Assembly: GCA_002418885.1 (NCBI GenBank)
Contig: DIEZ01000085.1
Span: 1 to 6,879 of the forward strand
DNA length: 6,879 bases
Direction: 5' to 3'
DNA from: Syntrophaceae bacterium UBA5761
GTDB taxonomy: Bacteria > Desulfobacterota > Syntrophia > Syntrophales > UBA4778
In this document: positions 5,533-6,879 of the stretch, in pieces
Position numbering within the stretch: position 1 is the stretch's first letter
Layout: each line of letters begins with the position of its first letter
Notes under the pieces: model-generated
The model's database searches: none
The model's input: the letters and a program-made list of their open reading frames with translations, nothing else
What the model was told of the DNA's origin: nothing
Position numbers and translations under genes: made by a program

Positions 5533-6879
5533 AGCCTCACCCCGTTGTCAAAGGGTACGGTGAAGGAAAAAGTGGCCCCTATGTCCGGGTTGTTCTCAGC
5601 CCGGATTTCACCTTTGTGGGACTTGACGATGTCTTTACTGATGGCGAGGCCCATGCCCAGCCCCCCAGATTTGGTGGTATAAAAAGAATCAAAAAGCCTG
5701 CCTGCGTTATTCTCCTTGATGCCTGTCCCGACATCCCTGATGGCCACTTCCGCGAACCGGCCATCTTTCTTCGACGTTCTAACGATCAGCCTGCGAGGAT
5801 CGATGCTTGTGTCCCTCATGGCCTCTGCCGCATTCAGAATCAGATTCAGGATGACCTGCTGCAGTTGAATCCGGTCACCCCATATGGGTGTCAGCGAGGG
5901 ATCGAACTCTTTTTCGATCGACACGTCCGTCAGGGCGGTGTCGTTGCGGATGACATTCAGGATTTCTTCGATGACATCGTTCAGGCTCAGCGACTCGTAC
6001 CGGAGTTCCTCCTTTTTCAGCAGGGACCGGATTTTCCGGATCACCTCTGCAGCCCGGTTGTCGTCCCGGATGATGTCCCCCAAGATCTCGGATATTTCCT
6101 TCATGTCAGGATGGTCCTGCAACAGGAAACGATGTGCCGCCTGGGCATTGCTGAGGATGGCGGTCAGGGGCTGATTGATTTCATGCGCCAGAGAGCTCGT
6201 GAGTCCGCCCAGCGTCGACACCCGGGTGACATGGGCAAGATCCTCCCTGAGCTTCCGGGTTTCCGACTCGATCAGCTTCCGGCTGGTGATGTCACGGGCG
6301 ATGGCCCACAACCCGATGTTGTCGCCTCCTTCATCCTTCAGAAGAAAGGTCCGAAGTTCTACCGGAAATACGGTTCCATCTTTTTTCCGATATTCTTTTT
6401 CATAGACCTCGGAGTACCCACGGGTCAGAACCTGCTGCTCGACGATCCTTTGCTCGGAATTATGCCACTTCTCCGGGGTGATGTCGTGGTAGGTCAGTCG
6501 CAGCAGCTCGTCATGTGTGTAACCCGTCATTTCCCGGTAGGCTTCGTTGTATTTCAATATCAAGCCGTCCATGCCGGCCAGCACGTAACCGTCCATCATG
6601 CTCTCATACAGATTGCGGTATTTCAACTCCGATTCCCTGACCGCCTCCTCCGACCTCTTTCGCTCCGTGATGTCCTGACCAAATACTGACAACCCGAACA
6701 CGATGTCATCGTGCTTGAGGGTATTGATATTCAAAAGCAGTGTCCGCTTTCCCATGTACACCGAATACTCTGTCGTGAACGACCCTTCATCCAGAGCTCT
6801 CCGGTAGAACATATACCACTTCTGAGCATATTCTTCTGTGGGTAGGAGATCTTTAGGCGTCATACCGGCTTCAATATGA
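5529..6879 (-). CDS. PAS-domain sensor histidine kinase (FixL-like), N-terminus beyond the window
   Basis: Sensor kinase that would autophosphorylate on histidine and pass phosphate to the overlapping regulator. Residues are counted from the methionine at 6863. Residues 1-70 are the back half of one PAS domain ending GQDITERKR; a complete PAS follows at about 78-195 (MMDGYVLAGMDG, REMTGYTHDEL, ARDITSRK). The dimerisation/phosphoacceptor helix has H227 in SLAHEINQPL, the FixL/NtrB type. The ATPase domain has an N box (N340, N344 in NLILNAAEAM), G1 box DVGTGI (377-382), F box around 391-394 and G2 box GGLGMGLAIS (400-409). No membrane segment is visible, so the seen part is cytoplasmic. ATG 6863 is probably internal: the frame stays open to the window edge, no ribosome site precedes it, and it would cut a PAS domain in half. 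The ligand or cofactor is unknown; I do not claim haem. Confidence 0.94.
   Translation of the reverse strand, partial: HIEAGMTPKDLLPTEEYAQKWYMFYRRALDEGSFTTEYSVYMGKRTLLLNINTLKHDDIVFGLSVFGQDITERKRSEEAVRESELKYRNLYESMMDGYVLAGMDGLILKYNEAYREMTGYTHDELLRLTYHDITPEKWHNSEQRIVEQQVLTRGYSEVYEKEYRKKDGTVFPVELRTFLLKDEGGDNIGLWAIARDITSRKLIESETRKLREDLAHVTRVSTLGGLTSSLAHEINQPLTAILSNAQAAHRFLLQDHPDMKEISEILGDIIRDDNRAAEVIRKIRSLLKKEELRYESLSLNDVIEEILNVIRNDTALTDVSIEKEFDPSLTPIWGDRIQLQQVILNLILNAAEAMRDTSIDPRRLIVRTSKKDGRFAEVAIRDVGTGIKENNAGRLFDSFYTTKSGGLGMGLAISKDIVKSHKGEIRAENNPDIGATFSFTVPFDNGVRL

Noticed and set aside
5616..6689. Plus-strand open frame of 357 codons opposite the histidine kinase
   Set aside because: It lies wholly antisense to a kinase with every catalytic motif intact, its translation shows no recognisable domain, and it has no convincing start signal. 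It is a by-product of codon bias.

Overview
The window looks like a stretch of chromosome from a Gram-negative bacterium of moderately high GC. It holds an AcrAB/MexAB-type envelope efflux operon, FixL/FixJ-style signalling genes and strong Shine-Dalgarno sites. Together these would suit a deltaproteobacterium-like (Desulfobacterota) lineage, but that placement is an impression of style, not something the sequence proves. All genes I can support lie on the minus strand, so the order of transcription runs from base 6879 down to base 1. I see no tRNA, rRNA, CRISPR array, transposase or attachment site.

In order of transcription: (1) a PAS-containing histidine kinase running in from beyond base 6879 and ending at 5529; (2) a FixJ/NarL-type response regulator (5532-4903) overlapping the kinase by 4 bases (ATGA), so the two form a translationally coupled two-component pair; (3) a gene-free, AT-richer stretch of about 350 bases (4902-4551) with two 15-bp palindromic direct repeats 22 bp apart and a separate perfect 6-bp dyad; (4) a complete aspartate ammonia-lyase, aspA (4550-3147); (5) a gap with a small hairpin and a possible 19-codon ORF that has a strong ribosome binding site (3110-3051); (6) a stand-alone FixJ-like receiver domain with no output domain (about 2998-2582); (7) a good sigma70-type promoter (2497-2469); (8) a two-gene efflux operon made of a periplasmic adaptor lipoprotein (2437-1163) and an HAE1-family RND pump, which runs off the window at base 1 after 385 codons.

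How the parts may work together: the kinase and regulator are a soluble-looking sensor pair. The second receiver is about 45% identical (counted by eye, ungapped) to the regulator's receiver, so it may take phosphate from the same kinase. aspA would turn aspartate into fumarate and ammonia, feeding fumarate respiration or nitrogen supply. Its placement between the two-component pair and the lone receiver, with operator-like repeats upstream, makes regulation of aspA by this system a reasonable hypothesis, not a demonstrated one. The efflux operon has its own promoter and start signals and may only be a neighbour. No clearly unprecedented system is visible. The most unusual items are the paired palindromic repeats, the output-less receiver and the possible short peptide gene.
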